Source: Amphritea atlantica (GTDB lineage Bacteria; Pseudomonadota; Gammaproteobacteria; Pseudomonadales; Balneatricaceae). Taken from it: 64,000 nt of DNA. Each line of letters opens with the position of its first letter. Positions within the stretch are counted from its first letter, which is position 1. Positions 51,414 through 59,724 of this stretch are shown piece after piece. The position numbers and the translations under genes are program-made. Location of the stretch: positions 49,027-113,026 of the forward strand of contig NZ_FOGB01000014.1 in the NCBI RefSeq assembly GCF_900111095.1. The letters run 5' to 3'. The notes below the pieces were generated by a model that had not been told where the DNA came from, did no database searches, and worked only from the letters and a program-made list of their open reading frames with translations.

Positions 51414-53990
51414 TTATTTTAACAACGCTTCAAACGGCTGTGCCGGCATTGGGCGGTTGAGGTAATACCCCTGATAATAATCACATGAATGATCCGCCAG
51501 AAATGTCAGTTGGTCTGCCGTTTCAACGCCTTCCGCCACAACTTTCATATTCAGACCATGAGCCATTAAAATACAAGCCGTCACTAGTTGGTTATGGCTT
51601 TTATCTATATCTAAATCGGCTACGAATGCCCGGTCAATTTTTAGCAGATCAAACGGATAATGTTTCAGATAGGAGAGAGAAGAATAACCGGTCCCAAAAT
51701 CATCAATTGCCAGTGATATGCCTAATTCTTTAATTTGGTTAAGAATATACCGGGCATACTGGTCATCCTCGATAAGAATACCTTCCGTAATCTCCAAGCA
51801 TAGCTGCTCTGCGGGGTAACCCGTGTCACTCAGAATACCCTGCAATACATTAATAAAATCATACTGCCTTAACTGCCTGGGAGAGATATTAATGGCAAGT
51901 CTGAATGCCCGATACCCATTCGCAATCCACTCAGCCCCTTGCTGACACGCCGTACGAATAATCCAATTACCAATCTCAATGATAAGCCCTGTGTTTTCGG
52001 CGATAGGAATAAACTTGTCCGGCCCGACACAGCCAAGTTCTTTTGAATTCCAACGGACCAGTACTTCAGCGGACACCAGGTTGATCTCTCCATCCTGATA
52101 CGCATACACCGGTTGATAATTCAGCAGCAACTCCTCGTTTTCCAGCGCTTTCCTGAGATATTGTTCCATCTCCAGCTTATACCCAGCATTACGCCCCATC
52201 TCTTCTGAATAATATTCAAAATACCCCTGATTACCGATCTCACGACACCGATACATTGCTAATTCCGCATTTTGCAATAAACCTATAGCTTTATCACCAT
52301 GTTGAGGGTAGATGGATACTCCAAAAGTGGCCGATAGTGAAACGCCATATTGGTCGATCACAAACTCCTCATTAAATACGTTATGTAAGCGTTCTACAGC
52401 TTTATAAAGTTCTCTTGTGCCCCCAAAGTTTTGCAGTAATATAATGAACTCATCCCCACCGTGACGCAGAAGGCTGTCCTGGTCCTCTAATCCACCACGT
52501 AAACGTCTGGTAGCAGACGTTAATAATTTATCACCAAACTGATGACCAAGGCTGTCATTGAAGCGTTTAAAGTTGTCCAGATCGATATAAACGACAGCAA
52601 AAATAGATCCACTTTTTTCAGCATCCTCGATGAAGAAGTTCAATCGATCAATAACCAGTGAATTACTTTGAGAAAGATCCCGAATGCAACAAACGCGGAC
52701 TTTTTCACCTTTTATGGCGCTGTCACGGGCACAGACTTCCATTGGGAAAATCTCACCTCCCCTCCTTTTTCCCTCAAGGTCATAAGGACGTTCGTAACCG
52801 ATAGACATATGATGATGGGCCGTAGAAATACATTCTTCAGCCATAAAACTCCATATATCTTTTCCAATCAGATATTCTTCCGGGTAATCAAAAATCTCCG
52901 CTGAAGCTTTATTAGTATCCAAAATAATGCCGTCTTTATGGATCAAAACACCTTCATTCGTCAGTTCAGCAAGCTGTCTGAGTCGCTCTTCACTATTCAT
53001 CAGTTCCTGCTCTGCCTCCTTAAGGAATTGCAGATCCCTGGTACCCACTTTATACAGCATCAATGATGCGGCAGACGCCAGAAGAAACATTAAGGAAACA
53101 AGAGGCACGACCGTATCGTCGAGCCAATAAAACTCATGAGCCTGATTAAGATAGAGCAGTTGCCACCCTGGCATGGTTTTCAGCTCAGACTGGCCGACGA
53201 TAAAGGTAACTTCAAGCTTTTCGCTGTAGAGGCGCTGCTCTTTAATCTCGTCATGAAAGCCAAGTGAAGCTATCGGATTAATTCCGAATTGTTTTGATGC
53301 AATAATTTCGCTCATACGCGCTTCAGGAATGGGCCACAATGAACACATTTCCCAGCTTTTGTCGCTACTTGCGAAGACAACACCATCAGGGCTGATTAAA
53401 ACCGCAGTGCCTTCCAGGTTGTGAATGTCAGACTCAAGGTTTTCCATAGGGACTTTGATGACAGCTACCCCTAATATGGAGGAATTCTCACTTTCAATAC
53501 GACTACTGAAATACAGTCCCCTTTTTTTAGTCACTGTCCCTAAAGCCGCATATACATCCCCCCCGCGCTTCAGAGCCTGCGTGAAATAGGGACGAAATGA
53601 ATAGTTATACCCTTCTAAGGAGTTGTTTTGATCCGGTCCACGGTTATCCACCACTGTAAGACCATCAGGCTTGATTAAGTAACAAAGGCTTGCTTGTCCC
53701 TTGTCACAAAACTGATACAACAAGTACTTACTTTTTATATAACCCTGCTCGCGAGACTCAGACATCGTGCCTACTATATCCGGTAAGGATGCAAGAGTTC
53801 GGCTGGCCCTGATATATCTTTCTATAGCCGTATCGAGTTTCACTGCAATAAGGCTTGCAGTCGTGTCAGCGGACTGCTCCTCTTTCTCTATATTGGAGTT
53901 GACCGATTGTTCGTAGAAGAGAAACACCCCTACCACAGCCGTCAGGCAACTGAACAAGGTTAGAAAAAGTAGAATACTACGCAGATTCAT
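51414..53990 (-). CDS. Cache-PAS-GGDEF-EAL membrane c-di-GMP protein
   Basis: An 858-residue protein. Helix at 5-25, a periplasmic double-Cache-like sensor at 30-285 (YNYSFRPYFTQALKRGGDVYAALG), helix at about 293-313, PAS at 330-440, GGDEF at 445-605 and EAL at 615-855. The cyclase motif HGGDEF (511-515) is intact, but the inhibitory RxxD site is EDQD, so feedback by c-di-GMP may be lost. The EAL signature is EVL (SAEVLVRWN), a tolerated variant; downstream ITEG, DDFGTGYSSL and KIDRAF are intact. It may have both activities. It is a second, distinct c-di-GMP protein besides that at 445. Confidence 0.93.
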   Translation of the reverse strand: MNLRSILLFLTLFSCLTAVVGVFLFYEQSVNSNIEKEEQSADTTASLIAVKLDTAIERYIRASRTLASLPDIVGTMSESREQGYIKSKYLLYQFCDKGQASLCYLIKPDGLTVVDNRGPDQNNSLEGYNYSFRPYFTQALKRGGDVYAALGTVTKKRGLYFSSRIESENSSILGVAVIKVPMENLESDIHNLEGTAVLISPDGVVFASSDKSWEMCSLWPIPEARMSEIIASKQFGINPIASLGFHDEIKEQRLYSEKLEVTFIVGQSELKTMPGWQLLYLNQAHEFYWLDDTVVPLVSLMFLLASAASLMLYKVGTRDLQFLKEAEQELMNSEERLRQLAELTNEGVLIHKDGIILDTNKASAEIFDYPEEYLIGKDIWSFMAEECISTAHHHMSIGYERPYDLEGKRRGGEIFPMEVCARDSAIKGEKVRVCCIRDLSQSNSLVIDRLNFFIEDAEKSGSIFAVVYIDLDNFKRFNDSLGHQFGDKLLTSATRRLRGGLEDQDSLLRHGGDEFIILLQNFGGTRELYKAVERLHNVFNEEFVIDQYGVSLSATFGVSIYPQHGDKAIGLLQNAELAMYRCREIGNQGYFEYYSEEMGRNAGYKLEMEQYLRKALENEELLLNYQPVYAYQDGEINLVSAEVLVRWNSKELGCVGPDKFIPIAENTGLIIEIGNWIIRTACQQGAEWIANGYRAFRLAINISPRQLRQYDFINVLQGILSDTGYPAEQLCLEITEGILIEDDQYARYILNQIKELGISLAIDDFGTGYSSLSYLKHYPFDLLKIDRAFVADLDIDKSHNQLVTACILMAHGLNMKVVAEGVETADQLTFLADHSCDYYQGYYLNRPMPAQPFEALLK

Positions 53991-54110
53991 ATTATTTTCT
54001 CGGGTGCATTAAACTCAATATAGCTCACAAACCGCACCGGGATGCGACACGTAGCTTCGATAATGACTCAAAGATACGGAAGGGCTATTTTCATCGACCA
54101 GTTCGAACCA

Positions 54111-54296
54111 TTAGCCATTGCCCGGAATTGCTTTTGGTTGGATATCCCTTAATGGGGTGCAGCAAGGAAGTTTTGTCGCCAAATCAGATATCAGCTGATA
54201 GCGATGTTTATCGAAGCTCTTTGAAGATGGAATGCATAAACAACCTGAAAACGTAACCGTTATCAGGGCAAGAATGATGAAGCAACCTATAAACAT
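54111..54296 (-). pseudogene. Short lipoprotein frame, probably a broken exported protein gene
   Basis: ATG 54296 has AAGGA at good spacing and starts a signal peptide with lipobox-like TFSGC, then LATKLPCCTPLRDIQPKAIPGNG and a stop after 61 codons. Past the stop the same frame continues WFELVDENSPSVSLSHYRSYV to about 54007. The PCC-x-x-L opening followed by a FEL-x-DE-x-SP segment recalls MalM-like exported proteins, so this may be the N-terminal remnant of one. A real 61-residue lipoprotein cannot be excluded. Confidence 0.4.
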
Positions 54297-54479
54297 CCTT
54301 TGATTCCTTAAAAGCCAGACAGGGGTATAAAGGGTCAAGCCTCCCACCTATATATAAAAAGTAATGGGAAATGGAAGACTTTTCCCAGTGGATAATGATA
54401 AACGCTGTGTCCGAGGTGGCCGCCATCACACACGCACAGTGATGTTTATGGCCACGCTCTCTTTGATACAGTTCAATCC

Positions 54480-54536
54480 TACCCTATATTTTTATCAGTG
54501 TTATTCAGGTTGTCATCATTCTGGGGATGGGCTTTC
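54480..54536 (+). pseudogene. Fragment of an ABC-2 permease gene
   Basis: Bases 54482-54536 match 62324-62378 of the ABC-2 permease gene in this window at 50 of 55 positions by my count (frame LPYIFISVIQVVIILGMGF against LPYIFIGAIQVVIILGLGF). The mismatches mean it came from a related gene or from an old copy. It runs straight into the transposase fragment. Confidence 0.7.
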
Positions 54537-54872
54537 CAGCGAGCATTCCAGTAGCGGGCATCGAAGACAAGGCAGTATCACCAAGTGCGGTAATGGCCGC
54601 GCCGGACGTTTATTGATTGAAGGGGCACATAGCTATCGTTTCAGCGCTAATATCTCAACCGAGTTACAGAAACGACAAGAGCCGTTGAGTAAAGAGATCA
54701 TGGATATAGACTGGAAAGCACAGCTAAAGCTCTGCTGGCGTTATCAGCGGTTAATCAAGCGGGGGAAACATCCGATGTCTCTGTCACAGCCATCGCCCGA
54801 GAGATGGTGGAGTATATCTGGGCGATTGCCAGCAAAGCTGATCGTCATCCTAAATACTATGCTGAAAAATGA
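54537..54872 (+). pseudogene. IS110-family transposase, C-terminal remnant with frameshift
   Basis: The reading GLSSEHSSSGHRRQGSITK, then CGNGRAGRLLIEGAHSYRF, LQKRQEPLSKEIMDIDWKAQLKLCWRYQRLIKRGK is the conserved end of IS110/IS1111-type transposases (transposase_20 domain). After KRGK a one-base shift at a G run is needed to continue as SDVSVTAIAREMVEYIWAIA and a stop at 54872. The N-terminal DEDD catalytic half is missing. The element is dead and marks past insertion or recombination in the accessory region. Confidence 0.85.
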
Positions 54873-55029
54873 GGAGCGCAGGAATGAAAAATCAGCCTGA
54901 CATTATTGACAGAACACCACTGTCACTTATGCGATTTATGTAACGCTTGCACGCTCCTTTGAAGTAACCAACCAACGAGTGTTGCAAAAACCAAAAAAGG
55001 GCAGTCAATCGGCCAGCCCCTAAACCACT

Positions 55030-55941
55030 CTATTTAAGCGGATCGGCAACTTCCATTGGGTTTAAGCCATTTGCCGCCCAAGCGATAGCCTGGTTTTGAT
55101 TAAGCTGATCCAGGCGAACCATGTCTTGATCTGAAATGCTAAAATCAAAAACATTTAAGTTATCGCGAATACGCTCAGGTTTACTGCTTTTTGTGAGTAC
55201 ACAATAGCCGTGCTGCATACCCCATCTTAATAGTAATTTGGCTTGGGGCACCTTCATACGGTTGGCCATTTCGTTAAGCACGACCTGACTTTCCGCTTTG
55301 ATTTCTGCCAAAACCTCACCACCTTGTCCATCTTCCATTCGCCAGCTCGCTAGAGGTGCCAGCGAGCTATAGGCTATAGGCACAATCCCTTTTGGGCCCA
55401 TAAACTCAGTCAACTCGACTTGGGCGCAAAGTGGGTGAAATTCAACCTGGTTGGCTTCTGGCAACGCCAACCCGGCGTCCATTATTTCGTCAAGGCGCGC
55501 AATATTGTAATTCGCCACACCGATGTGCTTGGTTAACCCCAGCTTTTTCAGCTCCATACACGCTTGCCACTGCTCTAATCTAAGGCTGGAAAACGGCGCG
55601 TGAATCATATACATATCCACATAATCCAATTGCAGCTCGGTCAATTGATGCTTCAGGGTGTTAATGGTGTCGTCGAATGTTTTCTCGGCAGAGCCCCACG
55701 GCGCGTAGCCCGGAAACAGCTTAGTCGTAACAAATATTTCATCGCGGGAAATGCCAGCGGCTTTTATGGCTTTACCCGTACCAACCTCGTTATTGTAGCC
55801 TTGCGCCGAATCAATATGGCGAAATCCAGCCTGTAAGGCATCACATACACATACCTCTGCTTGCTCAGTGGTAAGCTGATACGTACCAAAGCCAACCAAC
55901 GGCATACCCAATTTATTGCGAGTTGTTTGTGACATGTCCAT
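55030..55941 (-). CDS. Aldo/keto reductase
   Basis: A 303-residue NADPH-dependent reductase with the AKR tetrad: D44 and Y49 in HIDSAQGYNNE, K74 in VTTKLF, H114 in YMIHAP. The later GVANYNIARLDEI and LLRWGMQHGYCVLTKSSKPERIRDNLNVFDF are the family's signature regions and bind the cofactor. The substrate, probably an aldehyde or ketone, is unknown. It is divergent from an AraC-type regulator, an arrangement often seen with stress-induced reductases; 160-170 bases separate them. Confidence 0.93.
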   Translation of the reverse strand: MDMSQTTRNKLGMPLVGFGTYQLTTEQAEVCVCDALQAGFRHIDSAQGYNNEVGTGKAIKAAGISRDEIFVTTKLFPGYAPWGSAEKTFDDTINTLKHQLTELQLDYVDMYMIHAPFSSLRLEQWQACMELKKLGLTKHIGVANYNIARLDEIMDAGLALPEANQVEFHPLCAQVELTEFMGPKGIVPIAYSSLAPLASWRMEDGQGGEVLAEIKAESQVVLNEMANRMKVPQAKLLLRWGMQHGYCVLTKSSKPERIRDNLNVFDFSISDQDMVRLDQLNQNQAIAWAANGLNPMEVADPLK

Positions 55942-56008
55942 AGTTAATCCTGAATATCGAATGAAGGCAACTATATTTATAGTCCATTTAAGCTAATAAA
56001 AATTGGCT

Positions 56009-56037
56009 AATAATCCGTTTAACTTGCACAATAATCC
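56009..56037. promoter_or_regulatory. Direct repeats AATAATCC, 21 bases apart
   Basis: AATAATCC occurs at 56009-56016 and 56030-56037, exactly two helical turns apart, in the region between the divergent reductase and AraC-type genes. AraC-family proteins often bind such direct repeats on one face of DNA. Confidence 0.5.
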
Positions 56038-56112
56038 AAACTTAAAGATTATTAGTAAAATTCGCGCTATATTTCTGTTGGCACTTATTTATCAACGCAT
56101 GTGAAGCTAACT

Positions 56113-57000
56113 ATGGCCATTGACTCTCTGCTCACCCTTACCCAAAACTGCATCCAGCGCCAGAACGCTCTTGGCCGCTATCTGCACTTTGACTACAGCA
56201 AGTTAGTGATAGTCTCCTTTTGCACCCCCACACCGATTGAATCTTCGGTGTATCAACCGCTGTTATGCCTGGTGCTACAGGGTGAAAAACAAGTCTCTGC
56301 CGGCGAGCACCAAGTACGCTGTAGCCAAGCCAGAATGATTTTGGTGAGCCACCATATTCCCGTGATTTCGCAGATCACTCAGGCATCAGATCAAACGCCC
56401 TACGTAGCGGTCATTTTGCCATTAGATCGAGAAAAGCTATTGCGTTATTTTGACCCAACACACACGACGCGTCCGGTAGATGATAGTGCTGCCATCGGTT
56501 GCCACCAGGTGCCAAACGAAGTAGCACAGGCACTAGGTCGATTGATTGAATTAGCGAACGAGCCAACCCTTGCGCCAATGATTGCGCCCTTAATTGAAGA
56601 CGAAATTCACGCGCGTTTGATGCATTCAGAGATCGGCCAGCGGCTAATGCGTTTGGTATGGCATAGTGATAAATCAGCGCAAGTGGCCAAAATCATCAAA
56701 CTCATCAACGACGATCTTAGCAAAAACCTATCCATCGCTGAGTTAGCCAAAGAATCTGGCATGAGCCGCTCTGCCTTGCATCAACATTTCAAGGCCATCA
56801 CTGGCATGAGTCCACTCGCCTATACCAAAGAGCTACGCTTACTGAAAGCACAAACCCTGGTGCGCGAAAGCTCGCGCCCAATCGCCTCGATTGGCTTTGA
56901 TGTCGGCTACGACAACCACGCCCAATTCAGCCGCGAATACGCTAGAAAATTCGATAAATCGCCACGTCAGGATAGAGCCACAGCGGCAGGAATTAGTTAG
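56113..57000 (+). CDS. AraC family transcriptional regulator
   Basis: A 295-residue regulator. The N-terminal 150 residues match the AraC_N domain (VYQPLLCLVLQGEKQVSAGEHQVRCSQARMILVSHHIPVISQIT), and the C-terminal 100 form the AraC double helix-turn-helix (NLSIAELAKESGMSRSALHQHFKAITGMSPLAYTKELRLLKAQ ... IASIGFDVGYDNHAQFSREYARKFDKSP). I prefer ATG 56113 over GTG 56101. This domain type commonly controls an adjacent oxidoreductase gene, here the divergent aldo/keto reductase. Confidence 0.94.
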   Translation: MAIDSLLTLTQNCIQRQNALGRYLHFDYSKLVIVSFCTPTPIESSVYQPLLCLVLQGEKQVSAGEHQVRCSQARMILVSHHIPVISQITQASDQTPYVAVILPLDREKLLRYFDPTHTTRPVDDSAAIGCHQVPNEVAQALGRLIELANEPTLAPMIAPLIEDEIHARLMHSEIGQRLMRLVWHSDKSAQVAKIIKLINDDLSKNLSIAELAKESGMSRSALHQHFKAITGMSPLAYTKELRLLKAQTLVRESSRPIASIGFDVGYDNHAQFSREYARKFDKSPRQDRATAAGIS

Positions 57001-57326
57001 ATTTTTGGAGAGAGTCTTCGGAGGGGGAAGCTATAGCTGTATTATTCAGGTTATATCTTGACCAACTTACTCAGCCCCGATTGATTCTGTGGCATAACTA
57101 ACTGCGATTAATGTTTCGAGATTAAAGGGGTCAAAAAGGGCTTGACCCCTTTAACTTGAGATTCCAAAATATCTTAGCGCCTCTTTCACCCCCGACCACA
57201 TGTAAATTTTCTAGCAACTTCGTCAGTTTAATCAGATATATAAGCTGTTGAGCATGAGACAAGAAAATAAATCTGTTCCTTTCCCCTTTTTGGCCGATGT
57301 GAATTTAAGTCTCTTGCAATACGATT
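57001..57326. other. Intergenic region with palindromic repeat C
   Basis: 326 bases between the end of the AraC gene and the end of a minus-strand hypothetical gene. It contains a perfect 13-bp-arm palindrome at 57122-57154 and otherwise no supported gene. I found no clear attC-like site after the hypothetical gene. Confidence 0.5.
57122..57154. repeat. Palindromic repeat C (13-bp perfect arms)
   Basis: TTAAAGGGGTCAA at 57122-57134 and TTGACCCCTTTAA at 57142-57154 are exact inverted arms with loop AAAGGGC. Arms and loop share AAGGG and CCTTT-x-ACTT elements with repeats A and B. Symmetric stems of this type are typical of REP/MITE-like elements and could also end transcription from either side. 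Confidence 0.85.
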
Positions 57327-57926
57327 TCAATTAACTGAATCAGTCATTTGCAAATCATCCATACTGGACCATAGCAATATTACTTTTTGTCCAGGAGTTT
57401 CTTCGGCACTTGTTGCTACAAAGCCGTGTTTTACAGCCCAAACCATGATAGGTTTCCCAAAGATATTTGTCCCGAAGTCATGCTGTTTTTGTAAGTCTAA
57501 ACGTGGGTACCTTGCAAGTTTTCGACCAAGAAAATCCTGGACTTTACCAAATGAACTGCCGGGAAACTCTATTCTTATGTTTGTAAGTTTATTCTTGTAA
57601 AAGAAAAAGCTTACCAGTCGTGCAGGAATATTGTCAAAAGCAGACCCGATATAGGCATCACATACATAATCTGACTTTCCTATTCTTTGCTCTTTTTTAG
57701 GATTCCCATAGCATTTAAGCTCGTGACCTCTATTCTTATACTCTCTAAGAATATCAGATTGCTTTCTGGAGGAAAGCGAATCAAGCGCGACAATAAAGTC
57801 TGGCGTTCCTATCCGAGAAAACCAATTGGAAATTTCATATTTAAAATGTAGTGGTAAATTAGTATAGGTTGCTGATCCTGCGAAGAATATAACAACACTT
57901 ATTGAGATTAACTTTAGTATTCTCAT
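57327..57926 (-). CDS. Hypothetical exported protein (probable cassette gene)
   Basis: A 199-residue protein of no family I recognise. The N-terminus (MRILKLISISVVIFFAGSATY) is a signal anchor or signal peptide. The mature part has two cysteines (ELKCYGNPK and YVCDAYIG) and a beta-rich pattern. AGGGA lies six bases before ATG 57926. The gene begins 15 bases after an attC-like core (GTTATAC), the usual distance for an integron cassette, but I see no attC-like site after its stop. GC content is low compared with the flanking core genes, a sign of foreign origin. Confidence 0.75.
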   Translation of the reverse strand: MRILKLISISVVIFFAGSATYTNLPLHFKYEISNWFSRIGTPDFIVALDSLSSRKQSDILREYKNRGHELKCYGNPKKEQRIGKSDYVCDAYIGSAFDNIPARLVSFFFYKNKLTNIRIEFPGSSFGKVQDFLGRKLARYPRLDLQKQHDFGTNIFGKPIMVWAVKHGFVATSAEETPGQKVILLWSSMDDLQMTDSVN

Positions 57927-57941
57927 GAAAGTCCCTATTTC

Positions 57942-57997
57942 GTATAACACTAACAGCAGTTGAGCTCATTGAGCGTCAACTGCTTTCCTTGTTAAGC
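57942..57997 (-). repeat. attC-like site between two hypothetical genes
   Basis: On the minus strand, GCTTAAC (57991-57997, fits RYYYAAC) and GTTATAC (57942-57948) bound 56 bases. Between them AGCAGTTGA and TCAACTGCT are perfect 9-bp arms, flanked by AAGGAA on one side and GTTAGT on the other. The plan of cores, short spacers and inner arms is that of a small attC site. Confidence 0.7.
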
Positions 57998-58002
57998 CTT
58001 AT

Positions 58003-58359
58003 CTAAATCACACCAGCACATTGAGCAAACTTCATTGAAATTATGCCTACCGACTCCTTGCCATAGAAAAAATCAGGTGCATCTATGAAGACGCTTTCAT
58101 TACAACGACTGGTTTGACTTTCTAACTTGCTAAGGCACGCTGAGGTGCTTGAACCACCGGTCTCTTGAAAGTAACTGTCATTACAAAACCTAGTAGCAAG
58201 AAGTAAGGCTCCTTTCTTAACCTCATCTTGGGAAGCTTGATCACCTTCAGCTTTGTCGAGCACTTCTTGATAAGTCGTTATTTGAACTTCCGACTGCTGG
58301 TTGTTCATATATAAATAATAACCACCTATTAACAGACCAATGATTAATAAATATTTCAA
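58003..58359 (-). CDS. Hypothetical membrane-anchored protein (cassette gene)
   Basis: A 118-residue protein with one N-terminal helix (MKYLLIIGLLIGGYYLYM) and a soluble part with four cysteines (RFCNDSY, SACLSKL, SRCNESV, FAQCAGVI), likely disulfide-bonded outside the cytoplasm. I recognise no family. AGGAGG precedes the ATG at 58359. It lies exactly between two attC-like sites, 58395-58431 and 57942-57997, forming one complete cassette of about 450 bases. Confidence 0.78.
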   Translation of the reverse strand: MKYLLIIGLLIGGYYLYMNNQQSEVQITTYQEVLDKAEGDQASQDEVKKGALLLATRFCNDSYFQETGGSSTSACLSKLESQTSRCNESVFIDAPDFFYGKESVGIISMKFAQCAGVI

Positions 58360-58394
58360 TGTTCTTTCCTCCTTAAAAGGTTATTTTAAAAAAC

Positions 58395-58431
58395 GTCTAA
58401 CAAAGTTGTCGATTGCTGTTACTTGTTAGGT
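58395..58431 (-). repeat. Short attC-like site
   Basis: On the minus strand, ACCTAAC (58425-58431) and GTTAGAC (58395-58401) fit RYYYAAC and GTTRRRY exactly. The arms CTAACAAGT and ACTTTGTTAG pair with one bulged T, like the extrahelical bases of attC. At 37 bases it is shorter than typical attC sites. Confidence 0.5.
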
Positions 58432-58444
58432 GCAACCCTTTTTT

Positions 58445-59239
58445 TCATTCATTCAATTCTTTTGTAAATGAAATGATTTTCAACTCACAATATTCTGCAA
58501 CATCTTCATACATTGGATTTTCTTGGGCAAGAGATCTATAAATTAGCACGTATAAACTTAACGACAGCATAGCAGTAATTTTAAGAATCTTATCACTTTG
58601 CTCTCCAATTAACTCGTAAGAAGAAGTGGAATTAGGCATAGCATGAACGATTGATGTGAGCTCTTCATATAATGGATAGACCTCTAATAGCAAGCTGGGG
58701 GCTGATACTGATCTAGATTTTTCCTCTAGCATCCAGTCTAACATTTTATATATTTTAAATGAGTTTGTTTCTCTCTCGACCTCTCTGCGGGAACTTCCAT
58801 TTGAAACCAACTCCATTCGCTGCATAAACGCGAATATATTGGGAATAGGACTGCCCCCTTGAACCTTAATTTGTTTATTTAAGGAAGCTGCATATCTAAT
58901 TTTTTCAAGGTCACCCTCCATCCCTAGATAATCCTTGCCAATATCATCGGATGAATCAGAAATCATTTTCATCCAAATATACATAGCCTTTACAGAATGC
59001 TCAATACATGACCTATAAAGTATACCAATAGAATAAAACTCCTCTATGCAGTAGAGGTCGAAAACACCTATTCTTAAGCTATTTATTTTTGGCAAGAAAG
59101 AAACTAAAGAAAACAATGATCTTGGTTTACTAGATGACAATATCGTTTTTTCCAGATCATCTTTCGAATAAATAATCGGAAACTCATCAAGACCTCTTGA
59201 ATATTCTTCAAAGAATTCTGTGATATTGAATTTCTTCAT
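58445..59239 (-). CDS. Hypothetical protein (probable cassette gene)
   Basis: A 264-residue, mostly helical, soluble protein. LYRSCIEHSVKAMYIWMKM and DYLGMEGDLEKIRYAASLNK, with a later YPLYEELTSIVHAMPNSTSSYELI, are suggestive of DUF5677-like or related HEPN-type helical proteins (R-x4-6-H), but I cannot assign it. Low GC and the position between core sites GTTAGGT (59281) and ACCTAAC (58431) mark it as a cassette gene. It could belong to a defence-like class, which is speculation. Confidence 0.75.
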   Translation of the reverse strand: MKKFNITEFFEEYSRGLDEFPIIYSKDDLEKTILSSSKPRSLFSLVSFLPKINSLRIGVFDLYCIEEFYSIGILYRSCIEHSVKAMYIWMKMISDSSDDIGKDYLGMEGDLEKIRYAASLNKQIKVQGGSPIPNIFAFMQRMELVSNGSSRREVERETNSFKIYKMLDWMLEEKSRSVSAPSLLLEVYPLYEELTSIVHAMPNSTSSYELIGEQSDKILKITAMLSLSLYVLIYRSLAQENPMYEDVAEYCELKIISFTKELNE

Positions 59240-59724
59240 AAATTATTCCTACCCTCACCACTATCCGGTAACTTGCAGTCACCTAACATTTCAATTCTAT
59301 GCGTGCGCGTTTTGACACCGCAAGACAGAGGATGAGAGAGTCATATCTATCTGAACTGAAAGAGTAATTCTGAAGCACGTTGCTTTTCATCCCCTGAAAA
59401 CACGCCAGCACGGTTTGCTGTTTTTAGTGGCACATGTTGTTACCGGCCATATTTCCTATCTATCTGATAATGCACCACTTCTAAAGGTTATTCCAGTGCC
59501 TGAAGCAACGTTCAGGTGCCTGAGACGGAATCCATTGAATAGCCATAACAGCCAGATACCCTCTTTGCCGGACAAAAGCCATCTTCGAGTCACCGACAGG
59601 TCTTGCATAAATATCCACAATTCTGGCAGTTGCACCCAATTAGGTTTATCGTTCTACTATTAACAAGTTACGAATGCTTTTTCTTTTTCGCCCGTGCTTT
59701 TTAAGCCATATAAAGGTCAACATC
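59240..59724. other. Region between the cassette-like array and exporter operon
   Basis: 485 bases without a supported gene. At 59281-59287 the minus strand reads GTTAGGT, a cassette core with no palindrome on its far side, so it may be the outer end of the array or a former attI/attC junction. I looked for an integrase or its remnants to the right and saw none. The exporter promoter should be within about 59600-59720. Confidence 0.45.

Noticed and set aside
54364..54900. A 178-codon plus-strand gene
   Set aside because: The frame is a chance union of non-coding sequence, an out-of-frame permease scrap and the tail of an IS110 transposase that needs a frameshift to continue.
59288..59724. 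Integron integrase or attI next to the array
   Set aside because: No frame with tyrosine-recombinase motifs or any integrase fragment could be seen in either orientation.
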